Positions 33,306 through 42,651 of a DNA stretch of 64,000 bases are shown here, piece by piece. The stretch comes from Desulfatibacillum alkenivorans DSM 16219. GTDB lineage: Bacteria > Desulfobacterota > Desulfobacteria > Desulfobacterales > Desulfatibacillaceae. Position 1 is the first letter of the stretch. The number at the start of each line of letters is the position of its first letter. The notes beneath the pieces were generated by a model, which was not told the origin of the DNA, ran no database searches, and saw only the letters and a program-made list of their open reading frames with translations. Position numbers and translations under genes: made by a program. The stretch spans positions 1-64,000 of the forward strand of contig NZ_FQZU01000010.1 of NCBI RefSeq assembly GCF_900142135.1, written 5' to 3'.

Positions 33306-36050
33306 TTACGCGCTTCGATCCAGCACTTGCCGGACCTTGGCCGCCAGAGCCTGTCCGGTAAAGGGTTTTTGGATAAAATCCATGCCATTTTCCAAAACGC
33401 CCTCATTGGCCATAATCTCGTCGTCATATCCGGACATGTAAAGGACCTTGACTTTCGAATCGCCGGACAACTGGTTAAAGAGATCCCTGCCGCTCATTTC
33501 GGGCATGACGACATCCGTCAGCAACAGGTTGATGGGATGGGCCTGATTTTTGATCATTTCCAAGGCCTCGGGGCCGTCTGCGGCGGCCAAAACATGGTAT
33601 CCCCTTCTTTTTAAAACCAGACGGGCCAGATTGCGCACTTGCGGGTTGTCTTCCACAAGCAGAATGGTTTCCTGACCGGATCCGTCCGGTTGCTCGTGGA
33701 CGGGGGAGGCCTCCTTTACGGCGGCGGCATCCTGAACGGGGAGAAAAACTTGAAATTCCGTACCGGCATTGAGCTCGCTGGAAAGGCTGATTTGCCCGTC
33801 GTGCTGCCTGACAATGCCATAGACTGTGGAAAGCCCCAGCCCGGTTCCTTTGTCCTTGGTTTTGGTGGTATAAAAAGGCTCAAAAACGTTTTGCAGGGTT
33901 TCCTGGTCCATTCCCGCTCCCGTGTCCTTGACGGAGAGAACGACATAACGCCCTTCCGGGAGAGCATTTCCTGCTATGGGCGTTTTCCCGTCGGATTCCG
34001 CGACCGAGGTCGTGATACGGAGCTTTCCGCCGCCTGGCATGGCGTCCTGGGCGTTGACCGCCAGGTTCATGATAACCTGTTCCAGGTGGCCTATGTCTCC
34101 CCTGATTGCGGGCAGCGAGGGCGCCAGCTCCATTTCAATGGCCACGTCCTCCCGGATAGTCCGCCGCAGCAGCTTTTCAAATCCGGACAGCACCTGGTTA
34201 AGGTCCAATAATCTGAACTCCAGAATTTGCTTTCGACTGAAAGCCAGGAGTTGGGCCACCAGTTCCTTGGCCTTTGCGCCTGCGCTGATAATTTCCTGGA
34301 CGGAATCCCTGCGGTCGTCGTCCGGTCCAAAATCCTCCATGAGAATTTCGGCGAATCCCAGAATAGGCGTTAGCATGTTGTTCAGATCGTGAGCCACTCC
34401 GCCCGCCAGCCTGCCCACGGATTCCAGTTTTTGGGCCTGCTGGAACTGCTCCTGCAACTGTTTTTTTTCTTCTTGGGCGGTTTTGGATGCAGTGATGTCC
34501 TGAAAGGTTCCAAGCAATCGCACCACTCTGCCGTTCTCAACCACAGGCGAGCATTTGGTGTGGGTCCACAACTGCCGCCCCTTTGCCGTTGTGAAGCGAA
34601 GCTCCAGGTCATACGGCTCGCCGTTTTCCATGGCGTTACGGATTGCCGCGATCAATCGGGGACGATCCTCTTCATGAAAAAAGTTAATGGCTTCTTCTAT
34701 GTTTGGTTTGTAAGCCTTGGGAATTTCGTGGATGTCGTAGGTCACGTCGGTCCAGCGAACGTTATTGGTTTTGGGGTCGATCTCCCAGCCTCCCACTTTC
34801 GCCACTTTTCCCGTTGCGCTCAAAAAGGCTTCGCTTTTCTTTAGGTCCTGCTCCGCCTCCCTGCGTTCCGTGACGTCCATGATATTGCCGAACACGCGGA
34901 CAATCTTGTTTTCTTTGTACAGAGCCTGTCCGGTGGTCCTGACCCATATTTTCTGTCCTGTGGCCTTGACGAAAGGAACTTCAAAATCATAAGGGGCGCC
35001 TTTTTCCATGCATCGCCTGAAGGCGGACAGAATAATGTTCCTGTATTCAGGAGGGTAGCATTCCAGGCTTTTTTGGATGTGCTCCTGGGAATTGGCGGGA
35101 TAGTCTCCTTCCTTGAACCCGTGGATGTTGTAGACCTCCCTGGTCCAATACATTTCCTCCTTTTCCATGTCCCATTCCCAACCGCCGATTTTTGAAAGGC
35201 GCTGGGTGTTATTCAAAAGAGCCTCGCTGCGCCGCAGGTCCTCCATGGCCCGGATGCGCGTTGTTACATCCGCCAGAGCCACCAGGACTTTGGGTTCGTT
35301 GTTCAATATTATTCGGGCCGTGGAAACGCTTAAATAGAGATCTCGCTTTTCTTCTTGATTGCTTACGGGGAGCATGGTCTCGATATTTCTCAGCGGTTCG
35401 CCGGTTTCCAGGGTGTGCAGGACCGATTCCTTGATTTTGCACTGATCGCAGAACGGGGCGTGGCCGCAACCGTTTTCGTTTTCCAGGGCGTGCAGGCACC
35501 GGAGTGCATCTCCACCGCGGAGTCCGATATACTTGGCGTCTTTATTATGGGCATAAGCGGAGGTCAGTTGGTTGAGCCTGAGGATTTTTCTGTCCTTATC
35601 CACCAGCATCATGAGCACAGGGGCGTTTTCATAAATGGCGGAGAGTTCGTTTTCCGTGTTTTTCCGGTCGATGGCGTATCGGATGGCCCTGATTATCTGG
35701 TCCGGTGAGATTTTGCCTTTGACAAGATAATCCTGGGCGCCTTCACGAATTGCCTGCAGCGCCGTCTCGTCGTCGTCTCTTCCTGTAAGAGCAATAATAG
35801 GAATGGACGGGCATTCCTTCACCATGCGGGATACTGTTTCCACCCCTTGGGAGTCCGGCAGGCCAAGGTCGAGCAGGACGACGTCAAACTTGGAGTTCTT
35901 GAGCTGAGTACACGCATCTTCGATGCTGGATGCAGACTCCACGCAAAAGTCATGCACGCCCATTTCCAAGTATTCCGTGACCAAATCCAGGTCGGCGGGA
36001 TTGTCCTCCACCACCAAAACCCTAATTATTCCTTTTTTCAAAAACGGCAT
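33306..36050 (-). CDS. Hybrid sensor histidine kinase (REC-PAS-PAS-PAS-HisKA-HATPase-REC)
   Basis: A 914-residue soluble signalling protein. Receiver domain 1 is at about 9-128 (VLVVEDNPADLDLV, DVVLLDLGLPDSQG, GAQDYLVKG). Three PAS domains follow between about 135 and 530; the first holds a cysteine cluster (CGHAPFCDQC), possibly a redox or metal site. HisKA has the phosphorylatable His in GGVAHDLNNMLTPI, HATPase has VIMNLAVNAQDAMP and GTGLGLSTVYGIV, and a C-terminal receiver (LLLTDVVMPEMSG) ends it. ATG at 36050 follows GGGGG; a TTG two codons earlier is possible. It is the last gene of a four-gene signalling operon. No DNA-binding output is present. Confidence 0.93.
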   Translation of the reverse strand: MPFLKKGIIRVLVVEDNPADLDLVTEYLEMGVHDFCVESASSIEDACTQLKNSKFDVVLLDLGLPDSQGVETVSRMVKECPSIPIIALTGRDDDETALQAIREGAQDYLVKGKISPDQIIRAIRYAIDRKNTENELSAIYENAPVLMMLVDKDRKILRLNQLTSAYAHNKDAKYIGLRGGDALRCLHALENENGCGHAPFCDQCKIKESVLHTLETGEPLRNIETMLPVSNQEEKRDLYLSVSTARIILNNEPKVLVALADVTTRIRAMEDLRRSEALLNNTQRLSKIGGWEWDMEKEEMYWTREVYNIHGFKEGDYPANSQEHIQKSLECYPPEYRNIILSAFRRCMEKGAPYDFEVPFVKATGQKIWVRTTGQALYKENKIVRVFGNIMDVTERREAEQDLKKSEAFLSATGKVAKVGGWEIDPKTNNVRWTDVTYDIHEIPKAYKPNIEEAINFFHEEDRPRLIAAIRNAMENGEPYDLELRFTTAKGRQLWTHTKCSPVVENGRVVRLLGTFQDITASKTAQEEKKQLQEQFQQAQKLESVGRLAGGVAHDLNNMLTPILGFAEILMEDFGPDDDRRDSVQEIISAGAKAKELVAQLLAFSRKQILEFRLLDLNQVLSGFEKLLRRTIREDVAIEMELAPSLPAIRGDIGHLEQVIMNLAVNAQDAMPGGGKLRITTSVAESDGKTPIAGNALPEGRYVVLSVKDTGAGMDQETLQNVFEPFYTTKTKDKGTGLGLSTVYGIVRQHDGQISLSSELNAGTEFQVFLPVQDAAAVKEASPVHEQPDGSGQETILLVEDNPQVRNLARLVLKRRGYHVLAAADGPEALEMIKNQAHPINLLLTDVVMPEMSGRDLFNQLSGDSKVKVLYMSGYDDEIMANEGVLENGMDFIQKPFTGQALAAKVRQVLDRSA

Positions 36051-36062
36051 AGCCAAGCCCCC

Positions 36063-36494
36063 TTAATCCGGAGAAAACTGCACGATGGAGAACCAAAAGC
36101 ATTTAATGCCTTTCACGATTTTGCCAAAGCCTTCCAGGTTCACGGGTTTGGTGATATAGGCGCTGGCTTGGAGATCATAGGATTTGACCACGTCTTCTTC
36201 CGCAGAAGAAGATGTTAGCACAATCACCGGGATGCGCTTGAGATCCTGGTCCGCTTTCATTTCCGCCAGAACCTCCCTGCCGTCCTTTTTCGGCAGGTTC
36301 AGGTCCAAGAGCACCATGTGGGGCTTCGGAGCGTCGGAATATTGGCCTCGCTTTTTGAGAAAATCCATGGCGGCCACGCCGTCGGGAACAGTGAATAACT
36401 CGTGGAGAATTTTAGACGCTTTCAGGTTTTCCCTGGTAAGGTCAACGTCCGCAGGATTGTCTTCCACCAAAAGAATTTTAACCTTGTTGTCCAT
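36063..36494 (-). CDS. CheY-like response regulator (Rcp1 type)
   Basis: A 143-residue single receiver domain. ILLVEDNPADVDLT carries the acidic pocket, HMVLLDLNLPKKDGREVL the phospho-acceptor Asp, and VLTSSSAEEDVVKSYDLQAS then YITKPVNLEGF the Thr/Lys switch. Its sequence style matches Rcp1-like regulators that pair with phytochrome-type kinases. It overlaps the preceding kinase gene by 17 bp and precedes the hybrid kinase by 12 bp, so it probably shuttles phosphate between the two. Confidence 0.95.
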   Translation of the reverse strand: MDNKVKILLVEDNPADVDLTRENLKASKILHELFTVPDGVAAMDFLKKRGQYSDAPKPHMVLLDLNLPKKDGREVLAEMKADQDLKRIPVIVLTSSSAEEDVVKSYDLQASAYITKPVNLEGFGKIVKGIKCFWFSIVQFSPD

Positions 36495-38346
36495 GGATAT
36501 GCTCCTTGTCCTGGCCTTTTTCAGGGATGGAAAAGAAGAAGCTGGCCCCTTTCCCTTCCTGGGATTCTATCCAAATGCGGCCCCCATGCCGCTCCACGAT
36601 TTTTTTTACGATGGCCAGACCGATTCCGGTGCCCTCGTATTTGCCCCTTTCATGCAACCTCTGAAAAATTATAAAGATGCGATCGTGAAAGCTGGGATCT
36701 ATGCCGATGCCGTTGTCATGGACCTGAAAGGTCCAGGCGGTTTCATTTTTTTCTGCCGAAATCCGGACGGCGGGAGGATCGTCCCCCCGGAACTTGAGGG
36801 CGTTTGCAATCAAATTCTGGAAAACCTGGCCCAATTGAATGGCGTCCGCCTGGACAACCGGCAGATCGTCAACGACAATCCCCGCTTTTGTCTCCGCTAT
36901 GGTGCGTTTCAAGCTCTTCAGAACCTGCTGAACCACCTCATTGCAGTCGGTGGGTTCAAAGGGCGCCCCGCGGGTTCCAACCCTGGACAACTGCAATAGA
37001 TCGTTGACCAAATGCTGCATCCTGGTGGCGCCTTCCACAATGTAGCCGATGTATTTATTCGCCTTTTCGTCCAATTGGCCTTCATAACGCTGGGCCAGCA
37101 GTTGCGTGTAAGAAGCCACCATGCGCAGCGGCTCCTGAAGGTCATGGGAGGCCACGTAGGCGAATTGCTCCAACTCCTGGTTGGAACGTTCCAGGTCCGC
37201 CATGGCGGCCTTGCGCCTGGCCGCTTCTTTGATTAACCGGTCTTTGGAAACCAAAGATTCCTTCAACTCCCTTCTCATTTGATCGAGGCTGCGGGCCAGG
37301 CTGCCGACTTCCCCTTTGGCTGAGGTGACGATTTCCGTTTCCAAATCGCCTGTGCCCATAACCCCCGCGCTTTGCGCCAGTTTCGCCAAAGGCCTTGTGA
37401 TGGTCCTGGCGAAAATCAGGCCTAAAAAAGCGGAGGTAAAGGCTATGACCAGCCCGAAAAGCGCAATGGTCTTTCTTAGCCGGTATATTGGCGCATAGGC
37501 TTCGCTCTGATCCACTTCCGTAATGATGGCCAATTCCTTATCGGGGACCCAGCGATAGGCTCCTATAACAGGGATCCCCCGGTAATCTTTGTAAAAGGCG
37601 AAGCCCTCCGATTTTTCCAAGGCCAGGGCCACCCCTTCCGTATGGATGGTTTTTTTAAGGGCGTAGTCCTCGCCAAACAGGGGCTCCGTAATAAAAAAAT
37701 TGAATTTGTTGACCAGGTATGTGTCTTCCGTTTTCAGCCGGCTGCTGCGTCTGCTAATGATCTTGGAGAGCGTTGAAATGTCCACCCTGGCGGCAAGGAC
37801 TCCCATCAATTCTCCGCCCACGAGTTTTAAAGGCGCGCTGATGGTAATGGCCGGCTCCCTGATGGACATGCTGTAGTATACGTTTTGTATATATGTTCGG
37901 GATTTTCCTTCCTTAAAATACGGCTGATCCTTTTTTACTTTGCCTTCCTGGTTTTGGTCTGAGGACACGATAACGCTTCCCTTTTCCGGCTCCATAATGA
38001 ACAGTTCGAAAAAACCGCCGTTTTTCAAATAGGGGGCAAAAAAATCCCTTTTAAGTTGATTTTTCTCCTCCAGTCCAAGCTGGTGCAGTTCGCCGTTTAG
38101 CAACATGTTTTCAGGGAAACGGCTTTTTACATAATGGGAGTTGGCGGCCAGTTCCAGGAACGCCGTCTTTTCCTGCAGCCATGCGTCCAGTTCGGCCTGC
38201 TTGAGGATGTTGGTGGAATAAAGGTGGTTAATAGCCTGGGTCTGTATGGTTTGGCGTCCGCTGATGTATGCGATGGCGCCTACAGTCAGCAAGGGAATGA
38301 GTGAAATGAAAAGAAAAAATATCGAGAGCCTTTTTGAAAGCGTCAT
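36478..38346 (-). CDS. Membrane sensor histidine kinase (Cache-HAMP-HisKA-HATPase)
   Basis: A 622-residue transmembrane kinase. TM1 (LSIFFLFISLIPLLTVGAIA) and TM2 (TIALFGLVIAFTSAFLGLIF, about 288-308) enclose a large periplasmic double-Cache region (RTYIQNVYYSMSIREPAITI, GVLAARVDISTLSKI). HAMP follows, then a linker and HisKA with ASHDLQEPLRMVASYTQLL, and HATPase with VFQNLIANALKFRG and GTGIGLAIVKKIVERHGG. This kinase core is like bacteriophytochrome kinases. The start overlaps the stop of the binding-protein gene (ATGA), suggesting that the binding protein presents a ligand to this sensor. Confidence 0.94.
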   Translation of the reverse strand: MTLSKRLSIFFLFISLIPLLTVGAIAYISGRQTIQTQAINHLYSTNILKQAELDAWLQEKTAFLELAANSHYVKSRFPENMLLNGELHQLGLEEKNQLKRDFFAPYLKNGGFFELFIMEPEKGSVIVSSDQNQEGKVKKDQPYFKEGKSRTYIQNVYYSMSIREPAITISAPLKLVGGELMGVLAARVDISTLSKIISRRSSRLKTEDTYLVNKFNFFITEPLFGEDYALKKTIHTEGVALALEKSEGFAFYKDYRGIPVIGAYRWVPDKELAIITEVDQSEAYAPIYRLRKTIALFGLVIAFTSAFLGLIFARTITRPLAKLAQSAGVMGTGDLETEIVTSAKGEVGSLARSLDQMRRELKESLVSKDRLIKEAARRKAAMADLERSNQELEQFAYVASHDLQEPLRMVASYTQLLAQRYEGQLDEKANKYIGYIVEGATRMQHLVNDLLQLSRVGTRGAPFEPTDCNEVVQQVLKSLKRTIAETKAGIVVDDLPVVQADAIQLGQVFQNLIANALKFRGDDPPAVRISAEKNETAWTFQVHDNGIGIDPSFHDRIFIIFQRLHERGKYEGTGIGLAIVKKIVERHGGRIWIESQEGKGASFFFSIPEKGQDKEHIHGQQG

Positions 38347-39347
38347 GATTTATCGCTCCCATATACGGATTGCAGGAATTCCATGGAAAAGATGGATTTT
38401 ACACCCAAAGGGGCCGGCAGTATCTTTTGTTCGTAAAGACGGTCGCACATGGCGCGCCAGACATCCTCCTTCATCCAGCCAATATGATGCTCGCCTGTAT
38501 GGATCAAGGGGATTTGCGCCTCCATCATTCCGGTTTGAACCTCAATATCTTTGACTTTGGCGTATTGCATAACATCCTGGACGGCGGCTTCAGGATCTCC
38601 TATGGCCGTCCTCCAACCCTTTAGCGTAGCCCTTAGGACGCGCTGCACCAATTCCGGCTTTTCCCTGATCAAGGCGTCCGTCGTCACGAAAACGTCGGAA
38701 TAGGACTGCACCCCAAAGTCGCCCGGCCAGATTATGTTGAATGCTATCCCTTTTCCTTTAAGTTTGATGGCTCCTCCGGTCAGATAGGCGGCGGTAACGT
38801 CCACATCGCCGTTTATGAAACCTTTGTAAGAAGGGTCGTACTCTATCATATGCATCTGGGAAGGTTCCAATCCGTACATTTTTATAAGAGAATTAAATTG
38901 CAGCTCAAAATCCCGGACGCTTCCGGCGGAGCCGGCGGCGGCGATTGTTTTGCCGGCAAAATCCTGGGGGCGAAGAATGCCTGAATCCTTCCCGGACAGA
39001 TAGACCACGGCGCTGCGCCGGTAGATTGCGGCAATGGCTTTTAAAGGCGCGCCCTGGGAACGCTTGATGATGACGTCTTCCGGCGCAAAAACCCCAAATA
39101 GGGCTTGCCCGGAAATGACGGATTTCGCCAGATCCACGTCGTTGCCGCCCTCCAGAAATGACACGTCCAGATTTTCATCGGCGTAATATCCCTGCTCTTT
39201 GGCTACGTAAAACCCGGCGAATTGGGCCTGGTGCACCCACTTGAGTTGAATGGTGACTGGGTCCGGAGGCTGTTTTTCCTCCTGGGAGGTGCATGAGGCC
39301 ATCGCCAGAAGGGCTGTCAAAATAATGGCTGTTTTTTTTAGGTTCAT
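38343..39347 (-). CDS. NMT1/THI5-like substrate-binding lipoprotein
   Basis: A 334-residue lipoprotein with lipobox LLAMASC (Cys19). The mature protein is an NMT1/THI5/SsuA-type periplasmic binding protein: IQLKWVHQAQFAGFYVAKEQ, GYYADENLDVSFLEGG, SGQALFGVFAPEDVIIKRSQ, FAGKTIAAAGSAGS, DVFVTTDALIREKPELVQRV. Relatives bind pyrimidine thiamine precursors, sulfonates or nitrate. No ABC permease or ATPase gene is adjacent; instead three phosphorelay genes follow in an overlapping series, so a sensory role is inferred. The ligand is unknown. Confidence 0.9.
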   Translation of the reverse strand: MNLKKTAIILTALLAMASCTSQEEKQPPDPVTIQLKWVHQAQFAGFYVAKEQGYYADENLDVSFLEGGNDVDLAKSVISGQALFGVFAPEDVIIKRSQGAPLKAIAAIYRRSAVVYLSGKDSGILRPQDFAGKTIAAAGSAGSVRDFELQFNSLIKMYGLEPSQMHMIEYDPSYKGFINGDVDVTAAYLTGGAIKLKGKGIAFNIIWPGDFGVQSYSDVFVTTDALIREKPELVQRVLRATLKGWRTAIGDPEAAVQDVMQYAKVKDIEVQTGMMEAQIPLIHTGEHHIGWMKEDVWRAMCDRLYEQKILPAPLGVKSIFSMEFLQSVYGSDKS

Positions 39348-39516
39348 GCTAAGGGCTCCCTTCCTAAACGGAATTCATCTAAAAAGAAGAACATCATGGG
39401 ATTGCGCCTTTGAGACGGGTTTTTGCATTCTCTCCTCAACTTTTTAATATTGCGGCTAAAATGCAGCCAAAACAGGCTGAGCAAATTTCCTCTTTCTTGC
39501 CGAAGGCAATTAGGAT

Positions 39517-40314
39517 ATGATGTCTCCGGAGCTTGGGAGAAGAGAGAAAGGGCTGAATTTGAGCTGCATTATTTGTGATTTTGATACTTATGCAAAGTCT
39601 GTGCCCGAGGCTCTGGATGAGTCCGGCCTGCCGGATTTGCTGCAAGGCGTGGAGAAAGTCCTCGTCAAGCCCAACCTGGTTAACGCCTCGCCCTTTCCCG
39701 TCACAACCAGACCCGAGTGCTGCGCGGCCGTTGTGGATTTCGTCCGGTCCTGCTCCAATGCTTCCATTGTGATTGCCGAGGGATGCGGCGAGCCTTCCAT
39801 GGAGACGACGGACATCTTTCGCAGCCTTGGATACGAGGAGATTGCACTACAGCTTGATGTGGAGCTGGTGGACCTCAACTACGCCCCTTTAAGGCGGCTG
39901 GCCGATCCGGAATGCGCCGTATTTCCTGACATATTCCTGCCTGAAATGGCTTTCACCCACTTTATTATTTCCGTACCCGTGCTCAAGGCTCATTCCCTTG
40001 CCGGCATTACGTGCAGCCTGAAAAGTATGATGGGTTTTGCGCCGCCCCAGTATTATTCGGGCAGTCACGGCATATGGAGAAAAGCCGTATTTCATGAGAA
40101 TATGCATCAGTCCATCAAGGATTTGAACAAATACCGAACCCCGGATTTCACCCTGGTGGACGCCAGCGTGGGGCTTGCGGACTACCACCTTGGCGGGGCG
40201 GCCTGCAACCCGCCCGTATGCAGATTGGTCGCTGGCGCCGACGCCCTTGCCGTGGACCGGGAATGCGCCGCGCTGCTGGGTTTGGACTGGAAAACCATAG
40301 ATCATTTGGCATAA
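39517..40314 (+). CDS. DUF362 family protein
   Basis: A 265-residue protein with DUF362 blocks: VLVKPNLVNASPFPVTTRPE (about 48-67), IVIAEGCGEPSMETTDIF, SVPVLKAHSLAGITCSLKSM, and HQSIKDLNKYRTPDFTLVDA. The family is often found with ferredoxin domains and was once proposed to take part in iron-sulfur metabolism; its reaction is unknown. No ferredoxin module is present here. The start is uncertain, with no strong ribosome binding site at this ATG. It precedes the phoH-like gene by 131 bp on the same strand. Confidence 0.82.
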   Translation: MMSPELGRREKGLNLSCIICDFDTYAKSVPEALDESGLPDLLQGVEKVLVKPNLVNASPFPVTTRPECCAAVVDFVRSCSNASIVIAEGCGEPSMETTDIFRSLGYEEIALQLDVELVDLNYAPLRRLADPECAVFPDIFLPEMAFTHFIISVPVLKAHSLAGITCSLKSMMGFAPPQYYSGSHGIWRKAVFHENMHQSIKDLNKYRTPDFTLVDASVGLADYHLGGAACNPPVCRLVAGADALAVDRECAALLGLDWKTIDHLA

Positions 40315-40445
40315 AGCATCAGGCTTTGGCGGACTCCATCAGCGCCTTTGGCAAGGCGGCTGAATAAACCTTTCTAACAAAACCCTAATCAAAATTTTGT
40401 ATGTAGGCGAGAGGCTGGTTTTCGTTTAATCCCTAACCCCCGGAG

Positions 40446-41759
40446 ATGAAACCCCTAATGCAAAAAACCTATGTACTGGACACCAACGTTTTACTCCACA
40501 ATCCTGAATCCCTTTTTGCTTTCGAAGACAATCACATTGTAATTCCTTTCGCTGTCATCGAAGAACTGGACAATCAGAAAAGACGGCAGGATGAAGTGGG
40601 CAGGCACGCGCGCATTGCATCGCGCAGACTGGACGCTTTGCGTCAGAACGGCAATTTGGCGGAAGGCGTAGCCTTGCCGGGAGGCGGCATTTTGCGCGTG
40701 GAGTTGAACCACCACTCCACGCACGACTATCCGCCGGGGCTTTCGCTGGATAAGTACGACAACCGCATCCTGGCCGTGGCTTACAACCTGTCCAAGGAAA
40801 GCGAAGGGCCGGTGATCACGGTCACCAAGGACCTGAACCTGCGGATCAAGGCGGACGTTTTGGGCATGAAAGCCCAGAACTTCACCAACGATATGGTCAA
40901 TTACAGCAACCTGTATCAGGGGGTCCGGGAAATTCATGCCACGGCCGAGGACATCGAACAATTCTACCGCGCCCAGAGTCTTGCCTGGGAGGCGGAGCCT
41001 CCTCTCATGCCCCATGAATTCGTCATATTGAAAAACCCCGCCAACCCCTCACAATCGGCCATCGCCAAATATGCGGACGGCTACCTGGTTCCGCTTAATT
41101 TCAGCGACACGATCAACTGGGGAGTCAAGGCCAGGAATAAGGAGCAGAAATTCGCGCTGGAGCTCTTGCTGGACGACTCCATCCGGGTGGTGACCCTGGT
41201 GGGAACGGCCGGAACCGGAAAGACCCTGCTGGCTTTGGCCGTGGGGCTGGAAAAGGTGGTGGAGCAAAACGAGTATTCCCGATTTTTGATTACCCGCCCG
41301 GTCACCCCCGTGGGCGAGGACCTGGGGTATTTGCCGGGATCCAAGGAGGAAAAGCTCAAGCCGTGGATGCAGGCGGTTTACGACAACCTGGAATACCTGT
41401 TCCAAAAAGCGGACGAGCCCCGGGATGTGCTTGAAGAGCTCGTGGCAAGGGGAGTCCTTGACATGGACACCCTGACCTATTTGCGGGGGCGCAGCATTCC
41501 CAGGCAATTCATCCTGTGCGACGAGGCCCAGAACATTACGCCCAAAATGATCAAAACCCTGGTGACCCGGGTGGGCGAGGGAAGCAAGATCGTTTTCACC
41601 GGAGATCCGGAACAGATCGACCATCCCTACCTGGACCAGAACTCCAACGGCCTGACCTACCTGGTGGAGCGGATTAAGGAGCAGGAGGTGGCCGGCCACG
41701 TTACGCTCGTCAGGGGAGAGCGCTCCGCCGTGGCCGAAATGGGGGCGAAACTGCTGTAA
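40446..41759 (+). CDS. PIN-PhoH family ATPase/ribonuclease
   Basis: A 437-residue PhoH2-type protein. The N-terminal PIN nuclease domain (about 6-150) has YVLDTNVLLHNPE, VIEELDNQK and DKYDNRILA with the acidic metal ligands. The C-terminal PhoH ATPase has Walker A VGTAGTGKT (252-260), RPVTPVGEDLGYLPG and Walker B FILCDEAQN. PhoH2 proteins couple RNA unwinding to RNA cleavage. The start is either the first ATG or the one at 40458 (MQKTYV); GGAG lies just ahead. It is a stand-alone gene with no paired antitoxin. Confidence 0.93.
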   Translation: MKPLMQKTYVLDTNVLLHNPESLFAFEDNHIVIPFAVIEELDNQKRRQDEVGRHARIASRRLDALRQNGNLAEGVALPGGGILRVELNHHSTHDYPPGLSLDKYDNRILAVAYNLSKESEGPVITVTKDLNLRIKADVLGMKAQNFTNDMVNYSNLYQGVREIHATAEDIEQFYRAQSLAWEAEPPLMPHEFVILKNPANPSQSAIAKYADGYLVPLNFSDTINWGVKARNKEQKFALELLLDDSIRVVTLVGTAGTGKTLLALAVGLEKVVEQNEYSRFLITRPVTPVGEDLGYLPGSKEEKLKPWMQAVYDNLEYLFQKADEPRDVLEELVARGVLDMDTLTYLRGRSIPRQFILCDEAQNITPKMIKTLVTRVGEGSKIVFTGDPEQIDHPYLDQNSNGLTYLVERIKEQEVAGHVTLVRGERSAVAEMGAKLL

Positions 41760-41842
41760 TTCATTTTTTTGAAACGGGGTTTCTCTTGTGCTTTGGCATA
41801 TAGCCGGGTTTGCAACGTAGAGCAAATTTCAAGGAGATGAAT

Positions 41843-42334
41843 ATGATTAAGAAAGCATTAATCAGTCCGAGTGGACGATATCGCTGGAGTCTGGAAAGAA
41901 TATGGGATGAAAGCGGTCCGATTATAAATTTTGTCGGCCTGAACCCCTCAACGGCTGACGATAAAAATGACGACCAGACCATTAAATTATGTATCCGTTT
42001 TGCTAAAGGCTGGGGTTACGGCGGATTAATCATGACCAATCTGTTTGCCTGGAGATCTAGAAATCCAAGGGCCATGGAGCAAGCAGAATATCCTGTGGGC
42101 GAATTCAATGATGAACATATTCTTGGTGCAGCTCATCGAAGTGCGGGCGTCGTGGCTTGCTGGGGCGCCCGCGGGAATTTTCAGGGCCGCGACAAGAAAG
42201 TTCTTGCACTTCTGGTTAAAAGAAAAAATGTTATGTGTTTAGGCTTAACCAAGTATGGGCAGCCAAGGCATCTGATCGGGCTTAGGAAAGACACAGAACT
42301 GTGTGTCTTTGAAAAATGTCGAGGGGATGTTTGA
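41843..42334 (+). CDS. DUF1643 domain protein
   Basis: A 163-residue protein of the DUF1643 family, whose function is unknown. Conserved features are RYRWSLERIWD, FVGLNPSTADDKNDDQTI, CIRFAKGWGYGGLIMTNLFA, ACWGARG and KYGQPRHLIGLRKD. ATG at 41843 is preceded by AAGGAG. Base composition is noticeably AT-richer than the neighbours, which suggests recent acquisition; such genes often travel on mobile elements, but none is visible here. Confidence 0.88.
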   Translation: MIKKALISPSGRYRWSLERIWDESGPIINFVGLNPSTADDKNDDQTIKLCIRFAKGWGYGGLIMTNLFAWRSRNPRAMEQAEYPVGEFNDEHILGAAHRSAGVVACWGARGNFQGRDKKVLALLVKRKNVMCLGLTKYGQPRHLIGLRKDTELCVFEKCRGDV

Positions 42335-42651
42335 TCATGCAACGTCGGGTCGCTGCGCACGGACTCCTAATGTTTTGATTTCAGATTTGGTTTCTGGTAT
42401 CAGTTCCGCTTTAACAAAAAATGCTTCGCACACTGGCAGGATACTGCTCTGCCGGCGCCACCCAAAAGCAGAGGAGCTCGCAAGGCTTCCGAATGAGATC
42501 CTTGGCCTGGGAGGATTTTTTCCGGGAGTGCGCTTGCCATCCGGGCGAACGGCCCAAGCGCTTCCTTCTTTCGAGTATCCCATGATCCAAAGGTTTTTGA
42601 TTAAACTTTTTGCAAAAAGTTTACCGCCGGAGGCCTGCTTTTAGTAGAATA
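42335..42651. other. Intergenic region ending in a perfect palindrome
   Basis: No gene can be supported in this 317-bp gap. A perfect 22-bp palindrome at 42602-42623 (arms TAAACTTTTTG and CAAAAAGTTTA) lies just beyond the stop of the minus-strand metallophosphoesterase gene and may act as a bidirectional terminator for it and the DUF1643 gene. Confidence 0.6.

Noticed and set aside
42335-42583. An 82-codon minus-strand frame after the DUF1643 gene
   Set aside because: No ribosome binding site or known motif, and the residues are basic and proline-rich in a manner typical of non-coding DNA.
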